From assembly GCF_025465945.1 (NCBI RefSeq), contig NZ_JANLNW010000052.1:1-64000 (forward strand): a DNA stretch of 64,000 bases. Reading direction: 5' to 3'. The position numbers were made by a program, and so were the translations under genes. Under the pieces are notes generated by a model, which did not search any database, was not told where the DNA came from, and was given only the letters and a program-made list of their open reading frames with translations. Positions 1-9,047 of this stretch are shown here, piece by piece. The stretch comes from Pseudomonas sp. 6D_7.1_Bac1. Lineage in GTDB: Bacteria; Pseudomonadota; Gammaproteobacteria; Pseudomonadales; Pseudomonadaceae. Every line of letters starts with the position of its first letter. The stretch's first letter is position 1.

Positions 1-16
1 GATCATTTGAGGCTGC

Positions 17-1051
17 TTAGTTGTGAGCGTGCAGCGCTTCGTTCAGTTCGATGGCCGATTTGTGGGTTTTGCATTCCACGGCACCGGTCTCCGAATTGCG
101 GCGGAACAGCAGGTCAGGCTGACCGGCCAGTTCACGGGCCTTCACCACTTTGACCAGCTTGTTGTTCTCGTCCAGCAGTGCCACTTTGGTGCCAGCGGTC
201 ACGTACAGGCCGGACTCAACGGTGTTGCGGTCGCCCAACGGAATACCGATGCCGGCGTTGGCGCCGATCAGGCAGCCTTCGCCGACCTTGATCACGATGT
301 TGCCGCCACCGGACAGGGTGCCCATGGTCGAGCAACCGCCGCCCAGGTCCGAACCCTTGCCGACGAACACACCAGCAGAGACACGGCCTTCGATCATGCC
401 CGGGCCTTCGGTGCCAGCGTTGAAGTTGACGAAACCTTCGTGCATCACGGTGGTGCCTTCGCCGATGTAGGCTCCTAGACGGATCCGCGCGCTGTCAGCG
501 ATACGCACGCCGGTCGGCACGACGTAGTCGGTCATTTTCGGGAACTTGTCGACCGAGAACACTTCCAGCAGCTCGCCGCGCAGACGGGCTTCGAGTTGGT
601 GCTCGGCCAGTTCGTTCAGGTCGATAGCGCCCTGGCTGGTCCAGGCCACGTTCGGCAGCAGCGGGAAGACCCCGGTCAGGTTCAGGCCGTGCGGCTTGAC
701 CAGGCGATGGGACAGCAGGTGCAGCTTCAGGTAAGCCTCAGGGGTGGAGCTCAGCGGTGCGTCTTCGGCCAGCAGGGTGGCGACCAGAGGCTTGTGGCTT
801 TCGGCCAGACGGGTCAGCAATGCAGCTTGAGTCGCGTCGACGCCTTTGAGGGCTTCAGCCAGTTGCGAGGCCTGAGCTGTGCTGAAGGCGATGGCCTGAT
901 TGCCTTCGGTATAGCTCAGAATCGGGGCAACAGCGGCGACCAGTTCGGCCGACGGCTTGAGGACTGGGGCTGCGTAAAACACTTCCAGCCATGCGCCTTG
1001 ACGATTCTGGGTACCAACACCAAAGGCCAGGCTGAACAGGGTAGTAGACAT
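17..1051 (-). CDS. dapD: Tetrahydrodipicolinate N-succinyltransferase DapD
   Basis: Transfers a succinyl group from succinyl-CoA to tetrahydrodipicolinate in the succinylase branch of diaminopimelate/lysine synthesis, in the cytoplasm. The 344-residue protein is the long form typical of Pseudomonas. Residues 1-175 form the N-terminal region, and residues about 180-290 show left-handed beta-helix hexapeptide turns (IADSARI, IGEGTTV, VGEGCLIGANAGI) of the acyltransferase trimer. The ATG at 1051 has AGAGG about 7 nt upstream. dapC, the next enzyme of the same branch, lies just upstream on the same strand, separated only by the ArsC-like gene, so the order follows the pathway. The family assignment is firm. 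Confidence 0.96.
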   Translation of the reverse strand: MSTTLFSLAFGVGTQNRQGAWLEVFYAAPVLKPSAELVAAVAPILSYTEGNQAIAFSTAQASQLAEALKGVDATQAALLTRLAESHKPLVATLLAEDAPLSSTPEAYLKLHLLSHRLVKPHGLNLTGVFPLLPNVAWTSQGAIDLNELAEHQLEARLRGELLEVFSVDKFPKMTDYVVPTGVRIADSARIRLGAYIGEGTTVMHEGFVNFNAGTEGPGMIEGRVSAGVFVGKGSDLGGGCSTMGTLSGGGNIVIKVGEGCLIGANAGIGIPLGDRNTVESGLYVTAGTKVALLDENNKLVKVVKARELAGQPDLLFRRNSETGAVECKTHKSAIELNEALHAHN

Positions 1052-1083
1052 GCGATTACCTCTACAAAATTGAACGGGCTGGC

Positions 1084-1446
1084 TTACTTGAGCGCTGCCG
1101 CGTAGATATCTGGCTTGAAGCCAATCAGGGTTCGGTCACCGAGATCGAGCACCGGGCGCTTGATCATCGACGGTTGTGCGAGCATCAGTTCGATCGCTTT
1201 CGTCTGGTCGAGATCGGCTTTGCGTTCGTCGTCGAGTTTGCGAAAGGTCGTGCCTGCACGGTTGAGCACCACTTGCCAGCCGTGCTCGTTGCACCATTGG
1301 GTCAGGTGTTCACGGTCGATTCCGGCCGTTTTGTAATCATGAAAATCAAAGCTGACAGCGTGTTCATCGAGCCAGGTGCGCGCCTTTTTCATGGTGTCGC
1401 AGGCTTTGATGCCGAAAAGGTGCAACGTTTTGCTTGAAGCGGTCAA
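1084..1446 (-). CDS. ArsC/Spx-family (YffB-like) putative reductase
   Basis: A 120-residue protein of the arsenate reductase/Spx thioredoxin-fold family, YffB-like subgroup. The motif GIKACDTMKKA at residues 12-22 carries a single cysteine where arsenate reductases have their catalytic Cys, and RPVLDLGDRTLIGF near 97-110 is the conserved C-terminal strand and Arg region. True arsenate resistance is unlikely because no ars genes are near. The function of this subgroup is poorly known, with glutathione-dependent thiol reduction proposed. No in-frame ATG exists between the upstream stop and the motif, so the start is probably TTG at 1446, preceded by a GGGGGG-containing purine stretch. It sits between dapC and dapD on their strand and may be cotranscribed. 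Confidence 0.85.
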   Translation of the reverse strand: MTASSKTLHLFGIKACDTMKKARTWLDEHAVSFDFHDYKTAGIDREHLTQWCNEHGWQVVLNRAGTTFRKLDDERKADLDQTKAIELMLAQPSMIKRPVLDLGDRTLIGFKPDIYAAALK

Positions 1447-1802
1447 GGAATTGCCCCCCTTTGGAGGTGCTGGAAATAAGAGGTGACGGATTATGCCATG
1501 ACCGAGCGGGTTCGGCGTCGGCCACGATCGGGCTTTGCCATATTGTGCAATAGGTTACCCGGCCGGGTGCGACCTTTGTGCAACGGCCAGCCGGTAGCCT
1601 AAACGTCTAATGTGGCACTTCGACGGCAGCCTGCTGCCTGATGTACTTGAGCCGTCATCACCCGATGGGTGATGACGTTTGCGGGAGTTCAGGTGAGCTG
1701 GATTTGAGCGAGGCAAATCCGGGGCCCGTGAAGTAGCGCCCCAAACAGGCCGGTTCCTGCGAGCAGAAGAAGGCCATGTGCTGGCCGCAAATCCGTCGAT
1801 GC
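1447..1802. other. Gene-free interval with a perfect hairpin
   Basis: No convincing gene lies between the ArsC-like gene and dapC (356 bp). The main structure is a perfect 11-bp inverted repeat at 1653-1663 and 1667-1677 with the 3-nt loop GAT. It is not followed by a T run on either strand, so it is not a standard intrinsic terminator. The part near 1450-1500 should contain the promoter or leader of the minus-strand ArsC-like gene. Confidence 0.6.
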
Positions 1803-3002
1803 TTACTTGCGGCGCTGGATGAACGCGCGAATCCGCTCGGCTGCCTCAACACACTCCGCCAGCGGTGCAACCAGCGCCATCCGTACACGCCCGGCCCCGG
1901 GATTGACCCCATCGACATCACGGGACAGGTAGGAGCCCGGCACCACGGTCACATGTTCTTCAACAAACAGGTCGCGGCAGAACGCGGCATCATCGCCTTC
2001 GACATTCGGCCATAGGTAGAAGCTGCCGTCCGGGCGTTGTACATCGAGTACCGGGCTGAGAATTTCCAGCACGGCGTCGAATTTTTCGCGATACAACGCA
2101 CGGTTGGCGCGTACGTGAACTTCGTCGTTCCAGGCGGCGACGCTGGCCAGTTGGGTTTGAACCGGCATCGCGCAGCCGTGGTAAGTGCGATAGAGCAGGA
2201 AACCCTTGAGGATCTCGGCATCGCCTGCGACGAAGCCCGAACGCAGGCCTGGCAGGTTGGAACGCTTGGACAGGCTGTGGAAGACCACGCAGCGTTTGAA
2301 GTCCTTGCGGCCCAGTTCCACGCAGGCGCTGAGCAGGCCGGGCGGTGGCGTCTGCTCGTCGAAGTAGAGTTCGCTGTAGCACTCGTCCGCGGCGATCACG
2401 AAGTCGTGTTTGTCGGCCAGGGCGATCAGTTTTTTCAGGGTTTCGACCGGGATCAATGCGCCAGTCGGGTTGCCTGGCGAGCAGAGGAACAGGATCTGGC
2501 AGCGTTTCCAGATGTCGTCCGATACCGCGTCAAAGTCCGGGTTGAAGCCGTTTTCATCCAGGCATGGCAGGTAGTGCGGCTTGGCGCCTGCGAGGAACGC
2601 TGCGCCTTCATAGATCTGGTAGAACGGGTTCGGGCTGACGATCAATGCGTCGTCGCCGCGATTGACTACGGTCTGAGTGAAGGCGAACAGCGCTTCGCGA
2701 GTGCCGTTGACGGGCAGCACGTTGCGCGCCGGGTCGATCCAGCCACTCGGTACGCCAAAACGGCGCTCGCACCAGCCGGCAATGGCTTCACGCAGGGCCG
2801 GAATGCCAAGGGTGGTCGGGTACACCGCCATCTGATCCAGATTGCTTGCCAGCGCTTCTGCCACAAAGCTTGGCGAACGGTGCTTCGGCTCGCCGATGGA
2901 CAGTGCAATCGGGCGCTTGTCAGGGTTTGGCGTCACCGCACCGAGCAGGGCGCGCAGTTTCTCGAACGGGTAAGGCTGGAGCTGGTTCAGAGCGTTGTTC
3001 AT
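1803..3002 (-). CDS. dapC: Succinyldiaminopimelate aminotransferase DapC
   Basis: PLP-dependent class I/II aminotransferase (399 residues) that converts N-succinyl-2-amino-6-ketopimelate to N-succinyl-L,L-diaminopimelate with glutamate as donor, the step after DapD. Fold-type I landmarks are visible: PGNPTG with its substrate/PLP Asn near residue 178, AADECYSE with the PLP-ring Asp near 206, and SLSKRSNLPGLRSGF with the Schiff-base Lys near 246 and the carboxylate-binding Arg after it. I chose ATG at 3002; a GTG two codons upstream (3008) is also open. The Pseudomonas order dapC next to glnD supports DapC over ArgD-type enzymes, which have a different sequence type. A REPIN separates it from glnD. 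Confidence 0.93.
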   Translation of the reverse strand: MNNALNQLQPYPFEKLRALLGAVTPNPDKRPIALSIGEPKHRSPSFVAEALASNLDQMAVYPTTLGIPALREAIAGWCERRFGVPSGWIDPARNVLPVNGTREALFAFTQTVVNRGDDALIVSPNPFYQIYEGAAFLAGAKPHYLPCLDENGFNPDFDAVSDDIWKRCQILFLCSPGNPTGALIPVETLKKLIALADKHDFVIAADECYSELYFDEQTPPPGLLSACVELGRKDFKRCVVFHSLSKRSNLPGLRSGFVAGDAEILKGFLLYRTYHGCAMPVQTQLASVAAWNDEVHVRANRALYREKFDAVLEILSPVLDVQRPDGSFYLWPNVEGDDAAFCRDLFVEEHVTVVPGSYLSRDVDGVNPGAGRVRMALVAPLAECVEAAERIRAFIQRRK

Positions 3003-3022
3003 CGGCACGGGGTCTCGTTCAA

Positions 3023-3112
3023 TGTGGGAGCGAGCCTGCTCGCGATAGCAATAGATCAGTCACTGGCGATGCTGAATGGACTGACGCCATCGCGAGCAGG
3101 CTCGCTCCCACA
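3023..3112. repeat. REPIN (paired REP palindromes)
   Basis: Two inverted copies of a REP-like unit, GTGGGAGCGAGCCTGCTCGC at about 3024 and its complement ending at 3112, enclose about 40 bp. The whole can fold into one long hairpin. This is the REPIN arrangement common in P. fluorescens-group genomes and mobilised by RAYT-type transposases encoded elsewhere. It fills the short gap between glnD and dapC, an extragenic site typical of these elements. A second copy of the same family is at 26392-26479. Confidence 0.9.
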
Positions 3113-3130
3113 GGGGGGGAGTAGGTTAAT

Positions 3131-5833
3131 TCAAATACTTAGGCGCGACAGTTCGAAAGAGGGTTCGGGGCTGACGCTCAGTTGCTCGACGATCGCATCC
3201 TGCAAGCGGCTGCACAACTGCGGGTCGGAGAGCGGGTGGTTGTTTGCGTCGGTGATGAAGAACACGTCTTCGACCCGCTCGCCGAGAGTGGCAATCTTGG
3301 CATTCTGCAGCGACAGGTCGAATTCAAGAAAGATCGTTCCAATCCGTGCCAGCAGGCCCGGACGGTCCGGCGCGCTGAGTTCAAGCACCGTCACCTGGCG
3401 CTGGGCGTCATTGTGGATCGTCACTTGCGGCGCGAAGGCGAAATGCTTGAGCTGGCGCGGTACCCGGCGCTGGATGATGGTCGGGTAGTCGTCCGGGTTG
3501 CGCAGGGCTTCGGTCAGGCCGTCGCGGATTTGCTTGACCCGCGCCGGGTTGTCGCCAATCGAGTCGCCATCGGTGTCGAGCACGATGTAGGTGTCGAGGG
3601 TGAACTGGCTGCTGGAGGTGATAACCCGGGCGTCGTGAATGTTCAGGTTGAGCTGGTCCATCGCCGCCACGGTCACGGCGAAGAAGTCGTGCTGGTCCGG
3701 CGCATAGATGAAGATCTGCGTGCCACCTTCGAACTCGCGCTGGGTGGTTTCCTTGATCAGTACCAGTGGTCCGCCGCCTGCAGGCTGCTGGAGGATTGCA
3801 TCGCTGTGCCAGGCCACGTCGCCCGCGGTGTGGCGCAGGAAGTAGTCATCGCCCAATTGCGACCAGAGTTGCTCGACGTCGTCCGGATCGGTGCCGCCGC
3901 GCACCAGGATATCCAGGGCTGCGCTCTGGGTCTGGCGGATCTGCTCTTCGCGATCCACCGGGTTCTCCAGGCCACGGCGCAAGGCACGCTTGGTCTCGGT
4001 GTAGAGCTGACGCAACAGGCTGGCGCGCCAGGAATTCCACAGCGTCGGGTTGGTGGCATTGATGTCGGAAACAGTCAGCACGTACAGGTAATCGAGGCGG
4101 GTTTCGTCACCGACGATCTGTGCGAAGTCGTGGATCACCTGTGGGTCGGACAGGTCCTTGCGCTGGGCGGTGGTCGACATCACCAGGTGGTTCTGCACCA
4201 GCCAGACAATCAGCCGGCTGTCCCACACGGGCAGTTGATGCCGCTGGCAGAAGGCTTCGGCGTCGACCGCGCCGATGTCCGAGTGATCGCCATGCCGGCC
4301 TTTGCCGATATCGTGGTACAGCCCGGCGAGGTAGATCAGCTCGGGCTTGGGCAGCTTGCCCATGAGCTTGCTGGCCAGCGGGAATTTCTCGGACACCTGG
4401 GTGTACTGCAACTTACGCAGGTGTTTGATCAGGTTCAGGGTGTGGGCGTCGACCGTATAGATATGAAACAGGTCGTGCTGCATTTGTCCGACGATAAAAC
4501 CGAACTCTGGCAGGTAGCGTCCGAGAATGCCGTAACGGTTCATCCGTCGCAGGTTGCGGTGGATGCCGATCTTGCACTTGAACAGTTCGATGAACAGGCT
4601 GGTGTTGCGAATGTCGTGGCGGAAATCGTCATCGATCAGGTGCCGGTTTTCCCGCAGCAGACGAATGGTGTCAGCCCGCACGCCTTTGATTTCCGGCTGT
4701 TGGGCCATCAGTACAAAGATTTCCAGCATGGCAAACGGCGTGCGCCTGAACACGTTGGTGTTGATCGCCTCGATGTAGCCGTCATGCAACTGGAAGCGCG
4801 AGTTGATCGGCTGCGGCGGCGCTTCGTCTTCCGGCGCGAGGATGACCTCCTCGAAGTGCTGGATGATCAGGTCGCTGAGCTGGGCAATGCTCATCACCAC
4901 CCGGTAGTACTGTTGCATGAAGTTTTCGATGGCGTGTTTGGCGTCTTCGCCTTCAAAACCCAGTAGCCCGGCGATGGAGCGCTGGTGATCGAACAGCAAG
5001 CGGTCCTCAGCGCGACCGGCCAGCATGTGCAAGGCGTAGCGCACCTTCCACAGAAACTCCTGGGACGAGGCCAGCAGGGCATTTTCGCTTTCGACCAGGA
5101 AGCCTTCGCCCGCCAGGGCGCGAAGGTTCAGCGTGCCGTATTGGCGGCGAGCCACCCACAGAATCGTCTGAATATCCCGTAGGCCGCCAGGCGAACCTTT
5201 GACGTTGGGTTCCAGGTTGTATTCGGTGTCGTTGTATTTGTGGTGACGCGCTTTTTGTTCAGCGTGCTTGGCCAGGAAGAATTCCTTGGCCGGCCACATG
5301 TGCTCGGTGCTGGTGACATCGAGCATGCGCTGGCGCAGATGCTCGGGGCCCGCAATGGTGCGGCTTTCCATCAGGTTGGTGATGACCGTCAGGTCGGCGC
5401 GGGCTTGTTCGGCACATTCGTCCACCGAGCGCACGCTCTGGCCGACTTCCAGGCCGATGTCCCACAGCAGCGTCAGAAAACGCTCAATGGAATCACGGAA
5501 AACTTCGTGATCGGCGTTGTCCAGCAGGATCAGCAAATCGATGTCGGAGTAGGGGTGCAACTCGCCGCGACCGTAGCCGCCGACCGCGACCAGCGCGATG
5601 TCGGCGTCCTCGCTCCAGTCGAACTGCTCCCAGGCTTTTTGCAGGATGTTATCGACGAACCAGGCGCGATCCTCGATCAGCCGGCGAATATCGCGCCCAC
5701 TGCGAAAGCGCTCGTCGAGCACCTCACGCGCCTGGCGGATCGCCTTCTTGAAGGCTGCAATCGGGCTTGCCTTCAGGGCCAGTTCAGCCTGGAACTGGCC
5801 GCGGTCGAAGAGTTCGGGATCCACCTGCGGCAT
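3131..5833 (-). CDS. glnD: Bifunctional PII uridylyltransferase/uridylyl-removing enzyme GlnD
   Basis: The 900-residue nitrogen sensor uridylylates PII (GlnB/GlnK) when glutamine is low and removes UMP when glutamine is high, so setting glutamine synthetase activity and NtrBC signalling. The nucleotidyltransferase motif [16 protein letters not shown] is at residues 85-100 with metal Asp97 and Asp99. The HD hydrolase motif [17 protein letters not shown] lies around residue 505. Two ACT domains follow near 710-790 and 815-890 ([25 protein letters not shown]) and are the glutamine sensors. The length matches the family. It lies 44 bp downstream of map on the same strand, as usual in Pseudomonas. 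Confidence 0.97.
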   Translation of the reverse strand: MPQVDPELFDRGQFQAELALKASPIAAFKKAIRQAREVLDERFRSGRDIRRLIEDRAWFVDNILQKAWEQFDWSEDADIALVAVGGYGRGELHPYSDIDLLILLDNADHEVFRDSIERFLTLLWDIGLEVGQSVRSVDECAEQARADLTVITNLMESRTIAGPEHLRQRMLDVTSTEHMWPAKEFFLAKHAEQKARHHKYNDTEYNLEPNVKGSPGGLRDIQTILWVARRQYGTLNLRALAGEGFLVESENALLASSQEFLWKVRYALHMLAGRAEDRLLFDHQRSIAGLLGFEGEDAKHAIENFMQQYYRVVMSIAQLSDLIIQHFEEVILAPEDEAPPQPINSRFQLHDGYIEAINTNVFRRTPFAMLEIFVLMAQQPEIKGVRADTIRLLRENRHLIDDDFRHDIRNTSLFIELFKCKIGIHRNLRRMNRYGILGRYLPEFGFIVGQMQHDLFHIYTVDAHTLNLIKHLRKLQYTQVSEKFPLASKLMGKLPKPELIYLAGLYHDIGKGRHGDHSDIGAVDAEAFCQRHQLPVWDSRLIVWLVQNHLVMSTTAQRKDLSDPQVIHDFAQIVGDETRLDYLYVLTVSDINATNPTLWNSWRASLLRQLYTETKRALRRGLENPVDREEQIRQTQSAALDILVRGGTDPDDVEQLWSQLGDDYFLRHTAGDVAWHSDAILQQPAGGGPLVLIKETTQREFEGGTQIFIYAPDQHDFFAVTVAAMDQLNLNIHDARVITSSSQFTLDTYIVLDTDGDSIGDNPARVKQIRDGLTEALRNPDDYPTIIQRRVPRQLKHFAFAPQVTIHNDAQRQVTVLELSAPDRPGLLARIGTIFLEFDLSLQNAKIATLGERVEDVFFITDANNHPLSDPQLCSRLQDAIVEQLSVSPEPSFELSRLSI

Positions 5834-5877
5834 CGATTGGCTTTCCTTTCTATAGGCTGGGTGCGGAGCTCGTCAGA

Positions 5878-6660
5878 TCAGGCCGAAACGCGAGGGATGG
5901 TGTCATCGCTGCGTAGGGTGAAGATCTCGTAACCGGTGGCGGTCACCAGCAGGGTGTGTTCCCATTGGGCGGACAACTTGCGGTCCTTGGTGATCGCGGT
6001 CCAGCCGTCGCCCAGCACTTTGGTGTCGGCGCGACCCTGGTTGATCATCGGCTCGATGGTGAAGGTCATGCCTTCCTTGAGTTCCATGCCGGTGCCGGCG
6101 CGGCCGTAATGCAGGATTTGCGGTTCTTCGTGAAACACTTTGCCGATGCCGTGGCCGCAGAACTCGCGAACCACCGAGAAGCCGTTCTTTTCAGCGTGCT
6201 TCTGGATGACTTCGCCGATATCGCCGAGGCGGCAGCCAGGCTTGACCAGCTCGATGGCCTTGTACATGCATTCCTGGGTGACTTGCGACAGGCGCTCAGC
6301 CCAGACCGGCACGTTGCCGACGTGGAACATGCGGCTGGTGTCACCGTGATAGCCATCTTTGATCACGGTGACGTCGATGTTCAGCGTGTCGCCATCTTTA
6401 AGCGGCTTCTCGTTCGGGATGCCGTGGCAGACCACGTGATTGATCGAGGTGCAGATCGACTTCGGAAAGCCCTTGTAGTTGAGCGGGGCAGGGATGGCTT
6501 TCTGCTCGTTGACGATGTAGTCGTGGCAGATGCGGTCCAGCTCTTCGGTCGTGACGCCCGGCTTGACGTACTCGGCAATCATTTCCAGCACATCGGCGGC
6601 GAGTTTGCCGGCGATGCGCATTTTTGCGATGTCCTCTGGGGTTTTGAGGGTGACGGTCAT
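5878..6660 (-). CDS. map: Methionine aminopeptidase type I
   Basis: Removes the initiator methionine from nascent proteins with small second residues. The 260-residue type Ia protein has the five metal ligands in order: Asp96 (NIDVT), Asp107 (HGDTS), His170 (CGHGIG), Glu203 (TIEPM) and Glu234 (WEHT). The substrate-contacting His79 is in VCHGIP. The start ATG at 6660 begins MTVTLKTPEDIAKM. It is transcribed divergently from rpsB across a 371-bp interval and leads into glnD, the conserved gammaproteobacterial arrangement. Confidence 0.97.
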   Translation of the reverse strand: MTVTLKTPEDIAKMRIAGKLAADVLEMIAEYVKPGVTTEELDRICHDYIVNEQKAIPAPLNYKGFPKSICTSINHVVCHGIPNEKPLKDGDTLNIDVTVIKDGYHGDTSRMFHVGNVPVWAERLSQVTQECMYKAIELVKPGCRLGDIGEVIQKHAEKNGFSVVREFCGHGIGKVFHEEPQILHYGRAGTGMELKEGMTFTIEPMINQGRADTKVLGDGWTAITKDRKLSAQWEHTLLVTATGYEIFTLRSDDTIPRVSA

Positions 6661-6863
6661 ACAGGCTCTCTCTACGCTCAGTGGCGCTTTCTATACGGAA
6701 TGGGCTCTGCGTGATGCTGCTCGCAGCCCTGAAAAACGCGATTCTAACAGACGATCACGGCAAATCTGCGCCTCTGTGCATCGCATCTCTCTATAGAATG
6801 GCGCATTCTGGGGGGATTCCAAGGGCCGGGACAAAAGCGCTTATCCGGTTTCAAGAATCCGGG

Positions 6864-6892
6864 TTTCGTTTTCGCCCTCCTTGTGATATAAA
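6864..6892 (+). promoter_or_regulatory. Candidate rpsB promoter
   Basis: A good -10 match, TATAAA at 6887-6892 (extended as TATAAAAT), lies about 140 bp before rpsB. A poor -35 candidate, TTTCGT at 6864-6869, has 17-bp spacing. This is the best sigma70-like signal between map and rpsB. The start point would give a leader of about 130 nt that includes the conserved rpsB element downstream. Called by eye only. Confidence 0.4.
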
Positions 6893-6944
6893 ATGCGCCG
6901 CTTTCCGGGGATACCCTGAAAAGCCTAAATCCACACACGTGTCG

Positions 6945-7012
6945 ACACGATGACCTGGGTGCCTTCAGCTGATGCTGCTGGTTGGTCATTGGGATACGTG
7001 GAGGCCAAACCC
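6945..7012 (+). promoter_or_regulatory. rpsB mRNA leader, probable S2 autoregulatory element
   Basis: The stretch before rpsB contains TTGGGATACGTGGAGG near 6989-7004, which I recognise from the E. coli rpsB 5' leader, where ribosomal protein S2 represses its own operon. The flanks TGACCTGGGT and GGTTGGTCA (near 6951-6988) can pair in a stem that presents this loop, and AACCCGACTT follows. The conservation between genera and the position just upstream of rpsB support an autogenous control element. The exact fold (a pseudoknot is possible) was not computed. Confidence 0.7.
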
Positions 7013-7031
7013 GACTTATTAAGGAACTATC

Positions 7032-7769
7032 ATGTCCCAAGTCAACATGCGCGATATGCTGAAGGCCGGTGTGCACTTCGGTCACCAAACCCGTTACTGG
7101 AACCCGAAAATGGGTAAATACATTTTCGGCGCGCGTAACAAGATCCACATCATCAACCTTGAAAAAACCCTGCCAATGTTCAACGAAGCTCTGACTTTCG
7201 TAGAGCGTCTGGCCCAGGGCAAAAACAAGATTCTGTTCGTCGGCACCAAGCGTTCCGCTGGCAAGATCGTTGCTGAAGAAGCAGCACGTTGCGGTTCGCC
7301 GTACGTCGATCACCGCTGGTTGGGCGGCATGCTGACCAACTTCAAAACCATCCGTGCTTCCATCAAGCGTCTGCGTGACCTTGAAGTGCAAGCCGAAGAC
7401 GGTACTTTCGCCAAGCTGACCAAGAAAGAGGCGCTGATGCGCACTCGTGACCTGGAAAAGCTGGATCGTTCCCTGGGTGGTATCAAGGACATGGGCGGTC
7501 TGCCTGACGCACTGTTCGTAATCGACGTTGATCACGAGCGCATCGCGATCACCGAAGCCAACAAGCTGGGCATCCCGGTTATCGGCATAGTCGATACCAA
7601 CAGCAGCCCGGAAGGCGTTGACTACATCATCCCAGGCAACGATGACGCAATCCGCGCTATCCAGCTGTACATGGGTTCGATGGCTGACGCTGTAATCCGT
7701 GGTCGCAACCACGTTGCTGGCGGCACCGAGCAGTTCGTTGAAGAAGCTCCGGTAGCAGCAGCTGAGTAA
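7032..7769 (+). CDS. rpsB: 30S ribosomal protein S2
   Basis: Structural protein of the small subunit (245 residues) that joins late in assembly and helps recruit S1. The N-terminus [25 protein letters not shown] and the signature [13 protein letters not shown] near residue 193 are diagnostic of bacterial S2. AAGGA precedes the ATG by 6 nt. It is first in an rpsB-tsf-pyrH-frr run. A strong intrinsic terminator follows at 7798-7822, so part of transcription should stop before tsf, giving more S2 than EF-Ts transcript. The upstream leader suggests S2 feedback control. Confidence 0.98.
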   Translation: MSQVNMRDMLKAGVHFGHQTRYWNPKMGKYIFGARNKIHIINLEKTLPMFNEALTFVERLAQGKNKILFVGTKRSAGKIVAEEAARCGSPYVDHRWLGGMLTNFKTIRASIKRLRDLEVQAEDGTFAKLTKKEALMRTRDLEKLDRSLGGIKDMGGLPDALFVIDVDHERIAITEANKLGIPVIGIVDTNSSPEGVDYIIPGNDDAIRAIQLYMGSMADAVIRGRNHVAGGTEQFVEEAPVAAAE

Positions 7770-7797
7770 TTGACGCCCTGGCGTTGACTCAGTAAGC

Positions 7798-7822
7798 AAA
7801 AAGGGGGCTTGGCCCCCTTTTT
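7798..7822 (+). terminator. Intrinsic terminator/attenuator between rpsB and tsf
   Basis: AAGGGGGC at 7801-7808 pairs with GCCCCCTT at 7812-7819 across a TTG loop, followed by a T run to 7822. It lies 30 bp after the rpsB stop. E. coli also has partial termination at this junction, so it probably tunes rpsB against tsf. Confidence 0.85.
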
Positions 7823-7973
7823 GCCACCTCGAAAACCATGTGTTGGCGCCTGTTTTCAGGGTGCCGCTACTGCATTTGTAATGTGCAGCGGCTAACAAGG
7901 GTGGTTCGGGAAGAATTGAACGCCCGTTCGATCGGGTGGAATGGTTGATAACCTATCCAAGAGGAATTTTGAA

Positions 7974-8837
7974 ATGGCAGAGATTACTGCAGCGTTGGTC
8001 AAAGAACTGCGCGAGCGTACTGGCGAAGGCATGATGGACTGCAAGAAAGCCTTGACCAAGGCTGGCGGCGACATCGAAAAAGCCATTGATGACATGCGTG
8101 CTTCGGGCGCCATCAAGGCAGCCAAAAAAGCAGGCAACGTTGCTGCTGAAGGCGCTATCGCTCTGAAGGAAGACGGTAAATCCGCCGTTCTGCTGGAAGT
8201 GAACTCGCAGACCGACTTCCTGGCCCTGCAGGACGACTTCAAGGCATTTGTTGCTGCAAGCGTTGAAAAAGCGTTCGCCGACAAGCTGGTAGACGTTGCT
8301 CCGCTGATCGAAGCTCAAGAAGCTGATCGCCTGGTACTGGTCGGCAAGGTTGGCGAAAACGTCAACATCCGTCGTCTGGCACGCGTTGAAGGTGACGTTG
8401 TCGGTGGTTACCTGCACGGCAACAAGATCGGTGTTGCAGTTGTCCTGAAAGGCGGCAACGTTGAGCTGGCCAAGGACATCGCTATGCACGTAGCGGCCAC
8501 CAACCCTGAATTCCTGCTGCCATCGGAAGTTTCCGCTGAAGCGGTCGAGCGTGAGAAAGGCGTGTTCCTGACGCTGAACGCTGACAAGATCGCCGGCAAG
8601 CCGGAAAACATCGTTGAAAACATGGTCAAAGGCCGTATCAGCAAGTTCCTGGCCGAAGCCAGCCTGGTTGAGCAGGCGTTCGTCAAGAACCCTGAAATCA
8701 AGGTCGGCGAGCTGGCCAAGAAAGCCGGTGCTGAAATCGTTTCCTTCACCTACTTCAAAGTAGGCGAAGGCATCGAGAAGCCAGTCGACAACTTTGCTGA
8801 AGAAGTTGCTGCCCAACTGGCTGCTGCCAAGTCGTAA
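7974..8837 (+). CDS. tsf: Elongation factor Ts
   Basis: Nucleotide exchange factor that releases GDP from EF-Tu (287 residues). The N-terminal UBA-like domain contains TGEGMMDCKKAL (16-27), and the EF-Tu-contacting core contains EVNSQTDFLA (75-84), both signature regions. I chose ATG at 7974 because AAGAGGAA lies 6-12 nt upstream and the protein then begins MAEITAALVKEL like other EF-Ts; the upstream ATG at 7941 would add an unconserved tail. It lies downstream of rpsB and the shared attenuator. Confidence 0.98.
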   Translation: MAEITAALVKELRERTGEGMMDCKKALTKAGGDIEKAIDDMRASGAIKAAKKAGNVAAEGAIALKEDGKSAVLLEVNSQTDFLALQDDFKAFVAASVEKAFADKLVDVAPLIEAQEADRLVLVGKVGENVNIRRLARVEGDVVGGYLHGNKIGVAVVLKGGNVELAKDIAMHVAATNPEFLLPSEVSAEAVEREKGVFLTLNADKIAGKPENIVENMVKGRISKFLAEASLVEQAFVKNPEIKVGELAKKAGAEIVSFTYFKVGEGIEKPVDNFAEEVAAQLAAAKS

Positions 8838-8861
8838 GACGGTTTTTTAACTGTCGCCCTG

Positions 8862-8896
8862 AAGAGGCTGCCCGCTTACGCGCGCAGCCTCTTTTC
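8862..8896 (+). terminator. Terminator-like hairpin after tsf
   Basis: AAGAGGCTGC at 8862-8871 pairs with GCAGCCTCTT at 8884-8893, followed by a short T stretch. The 12-nt loop and short tract suggest partial termination before pyrH, which lies 150 bp further on. Confidence 0.6.
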
Positions 8897-9047
8897 AGAT
8901 GGGGAAGCCAATTTATTTGGTTTTCCGTCGGAACTGGCTTACAAAGCCGTGTTCCGATGGCGCTGTGAAAGCGTCACGTTAGAGTGAACGCAGGCTGCAA
9001 ACAGCCCGCAAAGAATTTTTTAAAATACGCCGCAGGAGAGATTCGCA

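Noticed and set aside
3182..4966. 594-codon plus-strand frame opposite glnD
   Set aside because: Shadow of a GC-rich gene; no family recognised, and glnD motifs are complete on the minus strand.
6744..7898. 384-codon minus-strand frame covering rpsB
   Set aside because: rpsB and its leader explain this interval; the frame has no recognisable protein.
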